A DNA stretch of 64,000 nucleotides from Tatumella punctata (GTDB lineage Bacteria > Pseudomonadota > Gammaproteobacteria > Enterobacterales > Enterobacteriaceae): the NCBI RefSeq assembly GCF_039523735.1, contig NZ_BAAAFW010000092.1, positions 24,383 through 88,382 on the forward strand, read 5' to 3'. Shown here in pieces: positions 7,593-17,102 of the stretch. Within the stretch, counting starts at the first letter, position 1, and every line of letters begins with the position of its first letter. The notes beneath the pieces are model-generated. The model was not told the origin of the DNA, made no database searches, and saw nothing but the letters and a program-made list of their open reading frames with translations. Both the position numbers and the translations under genes were made by a program.

Positions 7593-8585
7593 ATGAAACG
7601 CGAACTTGCTCTCGAATTTTCACGGGTCACTGAAGCCGCAGCCCTGGCAGGACATGCCTGGCTGGGTCGCGGTGATAAAAACCTTGCTGACGGCGCTGCC
7701 GTGAATGCTATGCGGGCGATGCTTAACCGTCTGGATATCCGCGGCCGGATAGTTATTGGTGAAGGTGAGATAGATGAAGCACCGATGTTATACATTGGTG
7801 AGCAAGTGGGAAGCGGACAAGGGGAAGAGGTCGATATTGCCGTTGATCCGATAGAAGGCACCCGAATGACGGCAATGGGTCAGTCTAATGCTCTGACCGT
7901 TATGGCCGTCGGTAATAAAGACAGTTTTCTCCACGCCCCTGATATGTATATGGAGAAACTGGTGACCGGCCCGGAAGCCAGGGGATGTATCGACCTTAAT
8001 CTGCCACTGGAGACCAACCTTCAGGCTATTGCCCGCGCACTGAAAAAACCACTTTCAGACCTGACCGTAGCGGTGTTAGCAAAGCCACGGCATGAAACTA
8101 TCATTACCAGTCTCCATCAGGCCGGGCTTAAAGTATTTGCTTTCCCAGATGGTGATGTTGCTGCCTCAATCCTGACCTGTATGCCGGACAGTGAGGTAGA
8201 TGTTATGTATGGGATTGGTGGAGCTCCGGAGGGAGTTATTTCGGCGGCGGTGATCTCCGCACTGGGTGGTGATATGCAAAGCCGTCTGCTGCCAAGGCAT
8301 CAGGTGAAAGGAGATACCCCGGAAAACCGGCGACTGGGTGAGCAGGAACTGGCTCGCTGCAAAGAAATGGGCATTGATACCCGCCAGCGCCTGACCCTGC
8401 AACATATGGTCAGCGATGATGATATTATTTTTTCTGCGACCGGTATCACTGACGGGGATTTACTGAAAGGGATCACCCGTAAAGGTCATATCGCTACCAG
8501 TGAGTCCCTGTTAATTCGCGGAAAAACAGGGACTGTTCGCAGGATCCAGTCAGTACATCGGCTGGCCCCGGACCAGCAGTCCTGA
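7593..8585 (+). CDS. glpX: GlpX, class II fructose-1,6-bisphosphatase
   Basis: Mn-dependent phosphatase that hydrolyses fructose-1,6-bisphosphate in gluconeogenesis, which suits growth on glycerol. It has 330 residues (E. coli 336). It carries the GEGEIDEAPML metal-binding segment, the DPIEGTRMTAMGQSNALTVMA signature at about 88-108 and GIGGAPEGVISAAV near 207-220, which places it in the GlpX (not Fbp) class. It follows glpK in the E. coli gene order and is separated from it by a partial terminator. It converges with emrD, with only 7 bp between the stops. Confidence 0.97.
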   Translation: MKRELALEFSRVTEAAALAGHAWLGRGDKNLADGAAVNAMRAMLNRLDIRGRIVIGEGEIDEAPMLYIGEQVGSGQGEEVDIAVDPIEGTRMTAMGQSNALTVMAVGNKDSFLHAPDMYMEKLVTGPEARGCIDLNLPLETNLQAIARALKKPLSDLTVAVLAKPRHETIITSLHQAGLKVFAFPDGDVAASILTCMPDSEVDVMYGIGGAPEGVISAAVISALGGDMQSRLLPRHQVKGDTPENRRLGEQELARCKEMGIDTRQRLTLQHMVSDDDIIFSATGITDGDLLKGITRKGHIATSESLLIRGKTGTVRRIQSVHRLAPDQQS

Positions 8586-8592
8586 TTGCCGG

Positions 8593-9786
8593 TTACCCGG
8601 TCACAATCTGGTGGTCACTTTCGCGATGCCGTGACAGTGACCACCAGCATAACAGCATAATCAGCGCAGTCATAAACATCAGCATCCCCAGGCTGAACTG
8701 ATCGTTTTGTGGTAAACGTGCTGACAGCCACGCGACAGCGCCGGACCCCAGATTCTGTAATCCGCCAATCAGCGCCCCTGCGCTTCCGGCAACCCAGGCA
8801 TAGGGTTCCATCGCGCCGGATGTTGCCAGAGGAAACAACATACCAGCCCCAAAGAAATACAGGGATGCCGGGACCAGTAACGTCCAGATATTCATGACAT
8901 GAAACCAGCCGGGGATCCACATCAGTACTCCTGCTAGCAAACAGCTACCGACACCTATCCACATCAGCCGCTGCCAGTCACCTTCACTACGGCGGACAAA
9001 CCAGGCACCGAAAAAAGCCGCCGGAATTGGCAGAATAAATAATATACTGACCGTGACACTGTTTAGCCCCAGCACCCCGCCCATCAGTACGCCGCAACTC
9101 GCCTCAAACACAGCAATACCGGCCAGTGCTCCAATCAGAATCAGCAGATAGCGGAGAAAAGCACTGTCACGCAATAATAACGAGTAACGGGTTAAAAAAG
9201 GTCGCCGGACGATATTATCAGGCCGCGTTTCCGGCAATCGGCGGGCAATAATGGCCGTAACGCCCAGACAAAGGAGCAGCAGAAAAGCAAAACAGGCATG
9301 CCAGCCCCAAAACTTTGTCAGTATCGCCCCGATAACCGGAGCCAGCAACGGGCTGACCAGGATCCCCATATTCAGGACACTGTTCGCTTTACGTAGCTGA
9401 TTTCCCTCATACAAGTCCCTGGGCAACGTCCGGGCCATCACCCCGGCAACCCCGGTTCCCAGGCCCTGAATAGCGCAGCCAATCACCAGCTGACTGATAG
9501 AGTGGGCCAGTAATGCCGTCACCGCACCGATGCTGAACACAACCATTCCCCCCAGAATCACTGGCCGGCGACCGATGCTATCAGAGAGTGGTCCATAAAA
9601 TAGCTGGGATAAACCGTAGGTAATCAGATAAGCGGCCATGATTCCCTGCACACTTCCGGTAGTTACCTGAAGTGAGAAGGCAATGTCACTCATGGCCGGG
9701 ACATATACGGTCTGGGCCATTTGCCCGACCGCAACCAGCACCACCAACAGCAACATTAATGAGTTATTACTAAGATTCTTTTCCAT
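8593..9786 (-). CDS. emrD: EmrD, MFS multidrug efflux transporter
   Basis: Twelve-helix major facilitator protein of the Bcr/CflA drug:H+ antiporter family. It has 397 residues (E. coli EmrD 394). Strong family stretches are LLVVLVAVGQMAQTVYVPAMSD at the start, the motif A loop YGPLSDSIGRRPVILGG after helix 2, GVMARTLPRDLYE and NMGILVSPLLAPVIG (motif C), and FILPIPAAFFGAWF in the second half. In E. coli emrD is elsewhere on the chromosome; here it sits between glpX and fpr. Confidence 0.95.
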   Translation of the reverse strand: MEKNLSNNSLMLLLVVLVAVGQMAQTVYVPAMSDIAFSLQVTTGSVQGIMAAYLITYGLSQLFYGPLSDSIGRRPVILGGMVVFSIGAVTALLAHSISQLVIGCAIQGLGTGVAGVMARTLPRDLYEGNQLRKANSVLNMGILVSPLLAPVIGAILTKFWGWHACFAFLLLLCLGVTAIIARRLPETRPDNIVRRPFLTRYSLLLRDSAFLRYLLILIGALAGIAVFEASCGVLMGGVLGLNSVTVSILFILPIPAAFFGAWFVRRSEGDWQRLMWIGVGSCLLAGVLMWIPGWFHVMNIWTLLVPASLYFFGAGMLFPLATSGAMEPYAWVAGSAGALIGGLQNLGSGAVAWLSARLPQNDQFSLGMLMFMTALIMLLCWWSLSRHRESDHQIVTG

Positions 9787-10082
9787 TTTGACGGTTAATT
9801 CTTATCCATGAGGGGTTAACAGTGAGACGGGCCAATAATAATCCAAAAAGCAGCGTAAAATACCACGATTTACGGATAAAAAATGTCTCAGTTACACAGT
9901 TTTGCCGGTACCGACTGTCAGCTTTTTTCTCCATTTATGTACATTATTAATGCCAGTCCGTAGCAAATAATGGCAAAGGTTTGTCCATATGAGCTTAACC
10001 CGCAGATTAAGGCTGGAAAATCTGCCCGCCGACAGAGATGATGAAGGCTGAACCTAAAGTGAAGTTAACTGAGGAGCAAGTA

Positions 10083-10829
10083 ATGGCCGACTGGTGTGAA
10101 GGTAAAGTTATCGCGGTAACACACTGGACAGAAGCGCTTTTCAGCCTGAAAGTGAAGGCTCCGGTAAGATCCTTTGTGGCTGGCCAGTTTGCAAAACTGG
10201 CGCTGGAGATCAACGGTGAACGGGTACAACGGGCCTATTCTTACGTCAATGCACCCTCAGATGATGAACTGGAGTTCTATCTGGTGACTGTCCCGCAAGG
10301 AAAACTAAGCCCGTCCCTGCATCAGTTACAAACCGGAGACTCTCTGTGGGTGACCGCGGACGCCGCCGGTTTTTTTGTCTGTGATGAGCTGCCGGATTGT
10401 GAAACTCTGTGGATGCTGTCGACAGGCACCGCGATCGGTCCTTATTTATCGATATTACAACAGGGTACAGGACTGGAGCGTTTCGATAATATCGTGCTGG
10501 TTCACGCAGCCCGCTATGCCGCAGATTTAAGTTACCTGCCGCTGATGCAGCAGTTACAACAGCAATTTAATGGGAAACTGCGTATCCAGACCATCGTCAG
10601 CCGCGAAGAAAATACTGGCAGCCTGACAGGGAGGATCCCGGCGCTGATTGAGAATGGTGAGCTGGAACAGGCAACCGGACTGACGATATCTGCTGATAAC
10701 AGTCATATAATGTTATGTGGCAATCCGCAGATGGTCAGGGACACTCAACAGGTATTAAAATCGACACGTCATATGACTAAACACCTGCGCCGTAAACCGG
10801 GCCATATCACCAGTGAGCATTACTGGTAA
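10083..10829 (+). CDS. fpr: Fpr, ferredoxin/flavodoxin-NADP+ reductase
   Basis: FAD flavoprotein moving electrons between NADPH and flavodoxin or ferredoxin; it is SoxRS-controlled in E. coli. It has 248 residues, identical in length to E. coli Fpr. The FAD motif RAYSYVNAP lies at about 50-58, the NADP site STGTAIGPYLSIL at about 112-124, then VLVHAARYAADLSYLPLM, MLCGNPQMVRDTQ, and the C-terminal Trp in ITSEHYW that stacks on the flavin. The frame is open 15 codons further upstream, but the ATG at 10083 follows GAGGAG at the right distance and gives the family start MADW. The 296-bp gap to emrD carries its promoter; no SoxS box was assigned. Confidence 0.96.
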   Translation: MADWCEGKVIAVTHWTEALFSLKVKAPVRSFVAGQFAKLALEINGERVQRAYSYVNAPSDDELEFYLVTVPQGKLSPSLHQLQTGDSLWVTADAAGFFVCDELPDCETLWMLSTGTAIGPYLSILQQGTGLERFDNIVLVHAARYAADLSYLPLMQQLQQQFNGKLRIQTIVSREENTGSLTGRIPALIENGELEQATGLTISADNSHIMLCGNPQMVRDTQQVLKSTRHMTKHLRRKPGHITSEHYW

Positions 10830-10878
10830 TACTGGCCAGACATCAATAAACGCCGGAAATCTATTCAGAGATAGCAGG

Positions 10879-11463
10879 ATGAAAAACAGGATATATCGCT
10901 GGTTATACTACTGTATGTCTTTACTGGCAGGACAGGCCGTCTGTGCCACTCCGCCGCCAGTAGCACCGAAGACAGCCCCTTATGTACAACCCGGCGCTCC
11001 GGTATTTAGCGATACTATCCCGTTATTTCGCGAAAAATTTAATCTTGCTAATCCGCAGTTGCCTCTTGCCGAATACCGGACCGTCGACACGGGTCAGATA
11101 CAGAATGTTGTGGTACTGGCAGCCAGCAGAATAAACCGCTCAGTGTATTCTTCTGCCGCACTCGAACCCGGTACCGGAAAAATCAAGACCTTGCAAATCA
11201 CCTGGGTTCCCCACAGACAGGCGGACGAAAAAGCCTCGCGGGATCTGGCGTTACATTATATGGCGGCGCTGATCCGTTTCTTTTCCCCCCAACTTTCTGA
11301 ACAAGACAGCACCAAAAAACTGGAATCATTACTCCGGGCCGCAAAAGGGAAAACCACGTATTTTGATGCCGAAGGCGCACTGCGCTATGTGGTTGCAGAA
11401 CGGGAAGATAAAGGTTTAACTCTGGCAGTAGAACCTGTCAGGCTGATGCTCGATAACTCATGA
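10879..11463 (+). CDS. yiiQ: YiiQ, DUF1454 periplasmic protein
   Basis: Secreted protein of unknown function, 194 residues (E. coli YiiQ 199). A signal peptide spans about 1-23 (hydrophobic WLYYCMSLLAGQAVCA). The mature part shares the E. coli arrangement: TAPYVQPGAPVFS, FREKFN..NP.LPL.E(Y/F)R, KIKTLQITWVP, YMAALIR and the end EGALRYVVAEREDKGLTLAVEP. It lies upstream of tpiA as in E. coli, but yiiR, yiiS and uspD, which separate it from fpr in K-12, are absent. The start at 10879 is chosen from the signal peptide; an earlier in-frame start would overlap fpr. Confidence 0.9.
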   Translation: MKNRIYRWLYYCMSLLAGQAVCATPPPVAPKTAPYVQPGAPVFSDTIPLFREKFNLANPQLPLAEYRTVDTGQIQNVVVLAASRINRSVYSSAALEPGTGKIKTLQITWVPHRQADEKASRDLALHYMAALIRFFSPQLSEQDSTKKLESLLRAAKGKTTYFDAEGALRYVVAEREDKGLTLAVEPVRLMLDNS

Positions 11464-11583
11464 TTTGCTTATGTTTCATGACGAAAAACAAAGCAGTAAG
11501 TGCTTTTGAGACTTATAATGTTTCACAGACACTATTGCCTGCCGGCAGTAGTATTCAATGAATCGCGTAACGCGGAGGATATG

Positions 11584-12354
11584 ATGCGACATCCATTAGT
11601 TATGGGCAACTGGAAGCTGAATGGTAGTAAACATATGACTGGCGAACTGATTGCTGGTCTGCGTAAAGCATTATCTGGTATTGAAGGTTGTGGTGTGGCA
11701 ATTGCCCCGCCGGTGATTTATCTCGATCAGGCCAGACATGCAATCTCCGGAAGTCATATTGCTCTCGGCGCGCAAAACGTTGATATCAATCTTTCAGGCG
11801 CTTTCACCGGTGAAGTCTCTGCCGATATGCTCAAAGATATCGGTGCAAAATATATTATTATCGGCCACTCAGAGCGTCGTACCTATCATAAAGAAAGTGA
11901 CGAGCTTATCGCTAAGAAATTTGCAGTATTAAAGCAGACAGGGCTGACTCCGGTGCTTTGTATCGGTGAAACCGACGCCGAAAATGAAGCCGGTAAAACA
12001 GAAGAGGTTTGTGCCCGCCAGATAGATGCTGTGCTTAATACCCTGGGCGCTGAAGCCTTCAGAGATACGGTGATTGCCTATGAACCCGTCTGGGCAATTG
12101 GTACCGGAAAATCAGCAACCCCGGCGCAGGCGCAGGCAGTGCATAAATTTATCCGCCAGCATATCGCCAAAAAAGATGCGGCAATCGCCGGGCAAGTCAT
12201 CATTCAGTACGGCGGATCGGTGAATGATAAGAATGCGGCAGAATTATTTACTCAGCCAGATATCGATGGTGCGCTGGTAGGCGGAGCATCTCTGAAAGCG
12301 GATGCTTTTGCTGCTATCGTCAATGCCGCAGCCGCCGCTAAAAAAGCAGGATAA
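11584..12354 (+). CDS. tpiA: TpiA, triosephosphate isomerase
   Basis: Glycolytic enzyme interconverting dihydroxyacetone phosphate and glyceraldehyde 3-phosphate. It has 256 residues (E. coli 255). Catalytic residues are all in place: Lys11 (MGNWKLNG), His95 (IIGHSERR) and Glu167 (AYEPVWAIGTG), plus the phosphate-binding loop QYGGSVN and the GALVGGASL end. Two tandem ATGs occur at 11581 and 11584. The second is 5 bp from the GGAGG and matches the family start MRHPLVMGNWK, so I use it; a longer frame to 11500 is unlikely. Confidence 0.97.
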   Translation: MRHPLVMGNWKLNGSKHMTGELIAGLRKALSGIEGCGVAIAPPVIYLDQARHAISGSHIALGAQNVDINLSGAFTGEVSADMLKDIGAKYIIIGHSERRTYHKESDELIAKKFAVLKQTGLTPVLCIGETDAENEAGKTEEVCARQIDAVLNTLGAEAFRDTVIAYEPVWAIGTGKSATPAQAQAVHKFIRQHIAKKDAAIAGQVIIQYGGSVNDKNAAELFTQPDIDGALVGGASLKADAFAAIVNAAAAAKKAG

Positions 12355-12368
12355 TCTCTCATTGCTGA

Positions 12369-12397
12369 ATAACGGCGCATCATGCGCCGTTATTTTT
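12369..12397. terminator. Terminator between convergent tpiA and cdh
   Basis: The 9-bp stem ATAACGGCG / CGCCGTTAT with a 7-nt loop is followed by a TATTTTT tract for tpiA. The structure overlaps the last codons of cdh on the other strand, so the two genes share it. Confidence 0.85.
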
Positions 12398-13150
12398 CTT
12401 CAGTATTTCACACTGATGATCCTGTAATTCCTCGGCAGAGCCTGTATTCCCTGTCAATAATTGTTTTCTGAGAGCCAGTAATACCAGCTGACCATCGGGT
12501 AATTCTGTCAGAGCAAGACCATAATCTCCCATGTGTTCAGCCGCGCCCGGAATTTCCTGTGCGACCCGTATAAATACACTCTGTTGATCCAGTTCCTCTG
12601 GTGTCAGCGTCCGGATTAAGTAAGGATGTGACCTCAGGGTATATTGCTGCCAGTGTGATGATAAATCAGGCGTTAATCCTGCCATCTGTCGGGCAATATC
12701 CGGACGAAGGCAGGACATATGTATATGTAATTGATTTTGTGTCCGGCCCGAGGCTGAATTGATGGTCATCGCCAGATCGCTGTCTTGCACCGGTGACTGA
12801 TTTTTTTCTGACAGCAGATGCCGTTCATGCCATGCAAGAGAGAAGAAATTAGCAGTCTGGCTATCAAGCAACCGGGGGCTTTCGATACCTGATATTTTTG
12901 CCACTGGCATTAACAGATACTGTAGCGGACCCACCCTGTCTTTAAATAAAACATATCCCGCGGCCAGGTCGACTTTTTCACAGGGTGCCGGACGATGATT
13001 CTTTTCCATCTCCGGCACACACTGCTGGCTGACAAACTTCCACAGAACGTCAGAATGATCATGAAGCCGCGGTGCCAGCAAGAAGACCACCAGCAGGATA
13101 ATAACGCACACCACTGCCAGCCAAAGTTTTACTTTACCTGCAGATACCAT
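12380..13150 (-). CDS. cdh: Cdh, CDP-diacylglycerol pyrophosphatase
   Basis: Membrane-anchored hydrolase splitting CDP-diacylglycerol to phosphatidate and CMP. It has 256 residues from this start (E. coli 251). One N-terminal membrane segment (LWLAVVCVIILLVVFLLA) is followed by a periplasmic domain of the HIT-like superfamily. Visible marks are DRVGPLQYLLMP, ESPRLL, NFFSLAWHER, SGRTQNQLHIHMSC (the HxHxx-like catalytic stretch) and EHMGDYGLALTE. In-frame ATGs exist at 13186, 13162 and 13150. I choose 13150 because it has GGAAGG at proper spacing and best fits E. coli, but an upstream start is possible. It lies between tpiA and sbp as in E. coli. Confidence 0.92.
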   Translation of the reverse strand: MVSAGKVKLWLAVVCVIILLVVFLLAPRLHDHSDVLWKFVSQQCVPEMEKNHRPAPCEKVDLAAGYVLFKDRVGPLQYLLMPVAKISGIESPRLLDSQTANFFSLAWHERHLLSEKNQSPVQDSDLAMTINSASGRTQNQLHIHMSCLRPDIARQMAGLTPDLSSHWQQYTLRSHPYLIRTLTPEELDQQSVFIRVAQEIPGAAEHMGDYGLALTELPDGQLVLLALRKQLLTGNTGSAEELQDHQCEILKKNNGA

Positions 13151-13221
13151 AAACCCTTCCATCCCCCTGTTTAACCAGACCTTCATGTTACTTTAATCAG
13201 GGGGAAAGTCATCCGGGATAA

Positions 13222-14211
13222 TTATGGTTTCATTATCTGATCGTAGGTGCCACCGTCGCTGAAGTGTGTTTTCTGTGCCGCCGTCCAGCCACCGAATTTA
13301 TTATCAATAGTAAATAATTTAACCGGTTTAAATTCATTAGCAAATTCCTTAGCTACCGCCGGATCACGCGGGCGATAATAATTTTCCGCCGCGATCTTCT
13401 GTCCTTCCGGTGAATACAAATACTTCAGGTAATCTTCAGCGACCTGACGGGTGCCACGCTCATCCACAACTTTATCGACAACGGCGACGGTAGGTTCAGC
13501 AAGGATGGACTCACTCGGTGTGATAATTTCAAATTGCTGATCTTTGAGTTTGTTTTTTGCCAGATAAGCTTCATTTTCCCAGGCAATCAGTACATCACCG
13601 ATACCACGTTCGGCAAAAGTATTGGTCGCGCCACGGGCTCCGGAATCCTGCACAGTAACGTTTTTAAATAACGCTTTGACGAAATCCTGAGCTTTTTGCG
13701 GAGAACCGTCGTTATGGTCAAGGGCATAACCCCAGGCAGCAAGATAGTTCCAGCGGGCCCCGCCGGATGTTTTAGGGTTAGGGGTGATCACGGAAACACC
13801 TGGCTTGATCAGATCATTCCAGTCATGAATATTTTTGGGGTTTCCTTTACGTACCAGGAACACGATCGTAGAGGTATAGGGGGCAGAATTATCCGGTAAT
13901 TTCTTGATCCAGCCCGGATTAATCCGTCCGCTGTTAGCAATAGCATCGACATCCGACTCCAGTGCCAGCGTGACCACATCTGCCCGGATGCCGTTAATCA
14001 CGGAAGTCGCCTGTTTGCCGGAACCACCATGTGACTGACGAATAATCACATTATCACCGGTTTCCTGCTTGTAATGCGCACTAAAGGCTTTGTTATATTG
14101 TTCGTAAAATTCTCTGGTCGGATCATAAGAGACATTCAGTAATTGAATATCTTTCGCCAGCGTACTGCCGGATACCATCAGCAAAGCTAATCCAACATGC
14201 CACTTTTTCAT
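13222..14211 (-). CDS. sbp: Sbp, periplasmic sulfate-binding protein
   Basis: Receptor for the CysUWA sulfate/thiosulfate ABC importer. It has 329 residues (E. coli 329). A typical signal peptide of 19 residues ends SGSTLA, with the mature chain starting KDIQLLNVSYDPTRE. The sulfate-binding segments RQSHGGSGKQA, ADVVTLALE, NPKTSGGARWNYLAAWGYA and DSGARGATNTFAERGIGDVLIAWENEA are all conserved. AGGGGG precedes the ATG. It stands alone between cdh and pfkA as in E. coli. CysB control is expected from the family, but no CysB site was assigned. Confidence 0.97.
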   Translation of the reverse strand: MKKWHVGLALLMVSGSTLAKDIQLLNVSYDPTREFYEQYNKAFSAHYKQETGDNVIIRQSHGGSGKQATSVINGIRADVVTLALESDVDAIANSGRINPGWIKKLPDNSAPYTSTIVFLVRKGNPKNIHDWNDLIKPGVSVITPNPKTSGGARWNYLAAWGYALDHNDGSPQKAQDFVKALFKNVTVQDSGARGATNTFAERGIGDVLIAWENEAYLAKNKLKDQQFEIITPSESILAEPTVAVVDKVVDERGTRQVAEDYLKYLYSPEGQKIAAENYYRPRDPAVAKEFANEFKPVKLFTIDNKFGGWTAAQKTHFSDGGTYDQIMKP

Positions 14212-14357
14212 ATTATGCCCCCTGTGTTATAGAGCAACAGGTTGGCATAATCATCAAAATAACTTAAAGAACTAAAAGGTCGTTTTTATATCACAAATGA
14301 ATAAACGAGAGATCGGGGGAGAGCTGCCGGCAGAACTTCCTCCGGCAGGCAAAGCGG

Positions 14358-15320
14358 TTAATACAGCCTTTTCGCGGTATCAAGCATGTCACGACGGAAC
14401 GGACGCTTCATATTTTCTATGGCATCAATAATATCGTGGTGAACCATTTTTTCGTTCTGTACACCGACACAGCGTCCGCCATATCCCTGTAATAACAGAT
14501 CAATAGCATAGGTCCCCATACGGGATGCGAGTATACGGTCATAAGCACAAGGTGCTCCGCCGCGCTGAATATGTCCCAGCACTGTCGCACGGGTTTCACG
14601 GCCGGTCTCTTTTTCGATATACCGTGCCAGTTCGCTGGCATCACAGATAAGTTCAGTAATAGCGACAATCGCGTGTTTCTTACCTTTCGCAATGCCGGCT
14701 TTAATTTCCTCGACCAGCTCTTCGCGGGTATAAGGGATTTCCGGTACCACAAAAAACTCACAACCTCCGGCAATAGCTGCCGACAAGGTCAGGTCACCAC
14801 AGTGCCGGCCCATCACTTCAACAATAGAAATACGCTGGTGAGAAGATGAGGTATCACGTAATCTGTCGATAGCTTCTACCACCGTTTCCAGAGCAGTATG
14901 ATAACCGATAGTATAATCGGTACCGGCAACATCGTTATCAATAGTTCCCGGCAACCCTATACAGGGAAATCCCATTTCTGTCAGCCGCTTAGCGCCCATA
15001 TAAGAACCATCACCGCCGATAACCACCAGCGCATCCAGTCCGCGTTTTTTCATATTTTCGATAGCAATTTGCCGGGTAGCCTCTTCACGAAACTCCGGAA
15101 AACGGGCAGACCCCAGAAAAGTACCACCGCGGTTAATCATGTCTGAAACACTGTAACGATCCAGACTGACCATCCGGTCTTCATACAGCCCGAGGTAGCC
15201 ATCATAGATCCCAAAAACTTCCAGTCCCTGGCCTAATCCTGTCCGGACCACACCACGGATAGCCGCATTCATACCAGGGGAGTCTCCGCCGCTGGTTAAT
15301 ACACCGATTTTTTTGATCAT
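14358..15320 (-). CDS. pfkA: PfkA, ATP-dependent 6-phosphofructokinase I
   Basis: Major glycolytic phosphofructokinase, 320 residues as in E. coli. The ATP loop VLTSGGDSPGMNAAIRG is at 7-23, the GGDGSYMGA metal/ATP motif at about 102-110, the catalytic TIDND with the proton-abstracting Asp (residue 128 counting Met), VEVMGRHCGDL, and the PEIPYT allosteric region. Arg/Lys residues near the C-terminus (KRPFRRDMLDTAKRLY) match the E. coli enzyme. AGAGG precedes the ATG. It is monocistronic between fieF and sbp, the E. coli arrangement. Confidence 0.98.
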   Translation of the reverse strand: MIKKIGVLTSGGDSPGMNAAIRGVVRTGLGQGLEVFGIYDGYLGLYEDRMVSLDRYSVSDMINRGGTFLGSARFPEFREEATRQIAIENMKKRGLDALVVIGGDGSYMGAKRLTEMGFPCIGLPGTIDNDVAGTDYTIGYHTALETVVEAIDRLRDTSSSHQRISIVEVMGRHCGDLTLSAAIAGGCEFFVVPEIPYTREELVEEIKAGIAKGKKHAIVAITELICDASELARYIEKETGRETRATVLGHIQRGGAPCAYDRILASRMGTYAIDLLLQGYGGRCVGVQNEKMVHHDIIDAIENMKRPFRRDMLDTAKRLY

Positions 15321-15518
15321 GACAACCTCTGGATAGTTTGAAGCTAAGGGTTAATCTTTTCAGTCAACGCGGTCACTGTGTACCGGCGCCTGCAAATAAG
15401 AGCTGATCTTGCTTAATAGTATACCAAACGTAGCTGACAGGATTGATTTAGGTCACTCAATACCCGTTGTTGCGCAATCATAACTGTTACAGAAAAAATT
15501 TAACATTTGATCTGTAAA

Positions 15519-16421
15519 CTAAAAAATAAATTTTCCCCTTTTCTCCTCTGGGACAGAAGACGAAGGGTCCTGATGGATAATGACATCCGCGGCCGGAAAA
15601 CAGGCTTTCAGTGCCTCTTCCAGCTGATCGGCCCGCTGATGTGCCATCACTAATGGCAGGTCATCTTTCATCTCTAAATGCAATTGTATAAATTTCGTCG
15701 GCCCTGACTGACGGGTTCGCAGATCATGTGCGCCGCAGACCCCCTGCCACTGAGAAACGATGCTGATTATCTGCTGAATTTCCTCATCCGGCAATGCTCT
15801 GTCCAGTAAGGCCTGGACGGCTTCATAGCCCATACGTACCGCAGAAATAAGGATGTAAATACCAATCCCGAAAGCGAATAACGCATCCGCTGCCGTAAAT
15901 CCATACCAGCTGAGCAGCAGTGCAATCAGGATAGCACCATTCATTAATACGTCGGACTGATAGTGAAGCATATCGGCGCGGATCGCCTGACTATGTGTTT
16001 TTCTGACGACCCGGCGCTGAAACGTCACCAGTATCAGTGTCGAAACTAAAGCAATCAGCGTGACAATCACTCCGACCAGCGGTGCCCGAAAATTTCCGGG
16101 GGTAATAAAATGCTGAATACTGGTCAGGAAAAGAAACAAGGCTGATCCACTGATAAACATACTCTGGGCTAAGGTCGCCAGGGATTCAGCTTTACCATGG
16201 CCAAAGGTATGGTCATCATCTGCCGGTTGCAGAGAATAACGGACGACCAGCAGATTCGTCAGTGAAGCCCCGATATCAACTAATGAATCTACCAGCGCAG
16301 CCAGCACACTCACAGAACCGGTATACCACCAGGCTATCGTTTTCATGATCAGTAACAGCGAGGCCAGCACGGTAGCCGCAATCGCGGCACGAGTGACCAG
16401 CCTGGCATAAGAGGTGTCCAT
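15519..16421 (-). CDS. fieF: FieF, cation diffusion facilitator (Fe2+/Zn2+ efflux)
   Basis: Proton-coupled divalent metal exporter of the inner membrane, 300 residues as in E. coli YiiP/FieF. Six transmembrane segments occupy about 10-210. The intramembrane metal site is complete: DSLVD (Asp45, Asp49) and HYQSD (His153, Asp157). A C-terminal cytoplasmic domain with HDLRTRQSG, IQLHLEM and HQRADQLE binds further metals and senses their level. In E. coli fieF is next to cpxP; here a 7.7-kb fimbrial block lies between them. Confidence 0.96.
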   Translation of the reverse strand: MDTSYARLVTRAAIAATVLASLLLIMKTIAWWYTGSVSVLAALVDSLVDIGASLTNLLVVRYSLQPADDDHTFGHGKAESLATLAQSMFISGSALFLFLTSIQHFITPGNFRAPLVGVIVTLIALVSTLILVTFQRRVVRKTHSQAIRADMLHYQSDVLMNGAILIALLLSWYGFTAADALFAFGIGIYILISAVRMGYEAVQALLDRALPDEEIQQIISIVSQWQGVCGAHDLRTRQSGPTKFIQLHLEMKDDLPLVMAHQRADQLEEALKACFPAADVIIHQDPSSSVPEEKRGKFIF

Positions 16422-16514
16422 AAGGCTTCCTGAGTTTCTTAACCATCCGCAGAGAATAGCCTAAAGCACTTATTGTGGCGATCAGCGGGCGGGTGAGCAG
16501 CAGGAAAGAGAGTT

Positions 16515-16545
16515 ACTCAGGGCAAAGGTATCGATTGCCCTGAGT
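16515..16545. terminator. Hairpin at the 3' end of the fimbrial operon
   Basis: A perfect 11-bp stem, ACTCAGGGCAA / TTGCCCTGAGT, with a 9-nt loop lies 15 bp beyond the stop of the last fimbrial gene. The tract after it on the transcribed strand (CTCTCTTTCC) is only partly T-rich. It probably ends the operon and protects fieF from read-through. Confidence 0.65.
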
Positions 16546-16559
16546 GGTCAATCACCGGA

Positions 16560-17093
16560 TTAATTATAACTTATAGTAAAGACTGAACTGGCATTGGCCT
16601 GCCCGGCAGTAACCAGACTGGCGGTACTGATATAACGGGCATAAAAATGAAAGGTCGCATTACCGCTGGCATCCGCCGTCACAGTCCGTGACGCGTCAGA
16701 TAACCCCAGACGGCTCATATCATCATTCAGGAGCTCGATGGCAACATTTTTGGCCGTGTCATTCCCTGAATCAATCGCCAGCAGATTACTGCTGCCGTCA
16801 GCAATATTTCCGGTAAAAATAATACTGATAGCGACAGCAGGGCAGCCTTCCAGCTGAATTGAGAATGGCTTTTCTGGCGAGACTTTCCCCGCGCTACCAT
16901 TGAGTGTGGGTGTAGCCCAGCTACCAAGCTCAACAAAAAAGTTCTGACTTCCCGCCGAAGCGGTGCAGGTTTGTTCTGTCACATTACCCCGCAGTACCAA
17001 ATCGGCACCGGTCGCGAAACAATGACCGGACAAAAAAAGAGAAAGCAATGAGCCGACGGCTATCGCCGGTAAAGATCGTCGTAATGTTTTCAT
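16560..17093 (-). CDS. Minor fimbrial subunit (type 1 pilin family)
   Basis: Secreted pilin of the chaperone-usher class, 177 residues. The signal peptide runs to about residue 27 (LSLFLSGHCFA). The pilin domain has the usual disulfide pair (TEQTCTASAGS and LEGCPAV), the short donor-strand region before the first Cys (DLVLRGNVTEQTC) and a C-terminal beta zipper with the penultimate aromatic residue (SVFTISYN) read by the periplasmic chaperone. It is the last gene of the operon, 9 bp after the two-domain subunit, and could be an adaptor or a terminator subunit. Related to FimA/FimF; the exact role is not decidable from sequence. Confidence 0.85.
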   Translation of the reverse strand: MKTLRRSLPAIAVGSLLSLFLSGHCFATGADLVLRGNVTEQTCTASAGSQNFFVELGSWATPTLNGSAGKVSPEKPFSIQLEGCPAVAISIIFTGNIADGSSNLLAIDSGNDTAKNVAIELLNDDMSRLGLSDASRTVTADASGNATFHFYARYISTASLVTAGQANASSVFTISYN

Positions 17094-17102
17094 CGCGACA
17101 TC

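Noticed and set aside
14324..14348. CTGCCGG / CCGGCAG hairpin after pfkA as a terminator
   Set aside because: No T-run on the minus strand after the stem.
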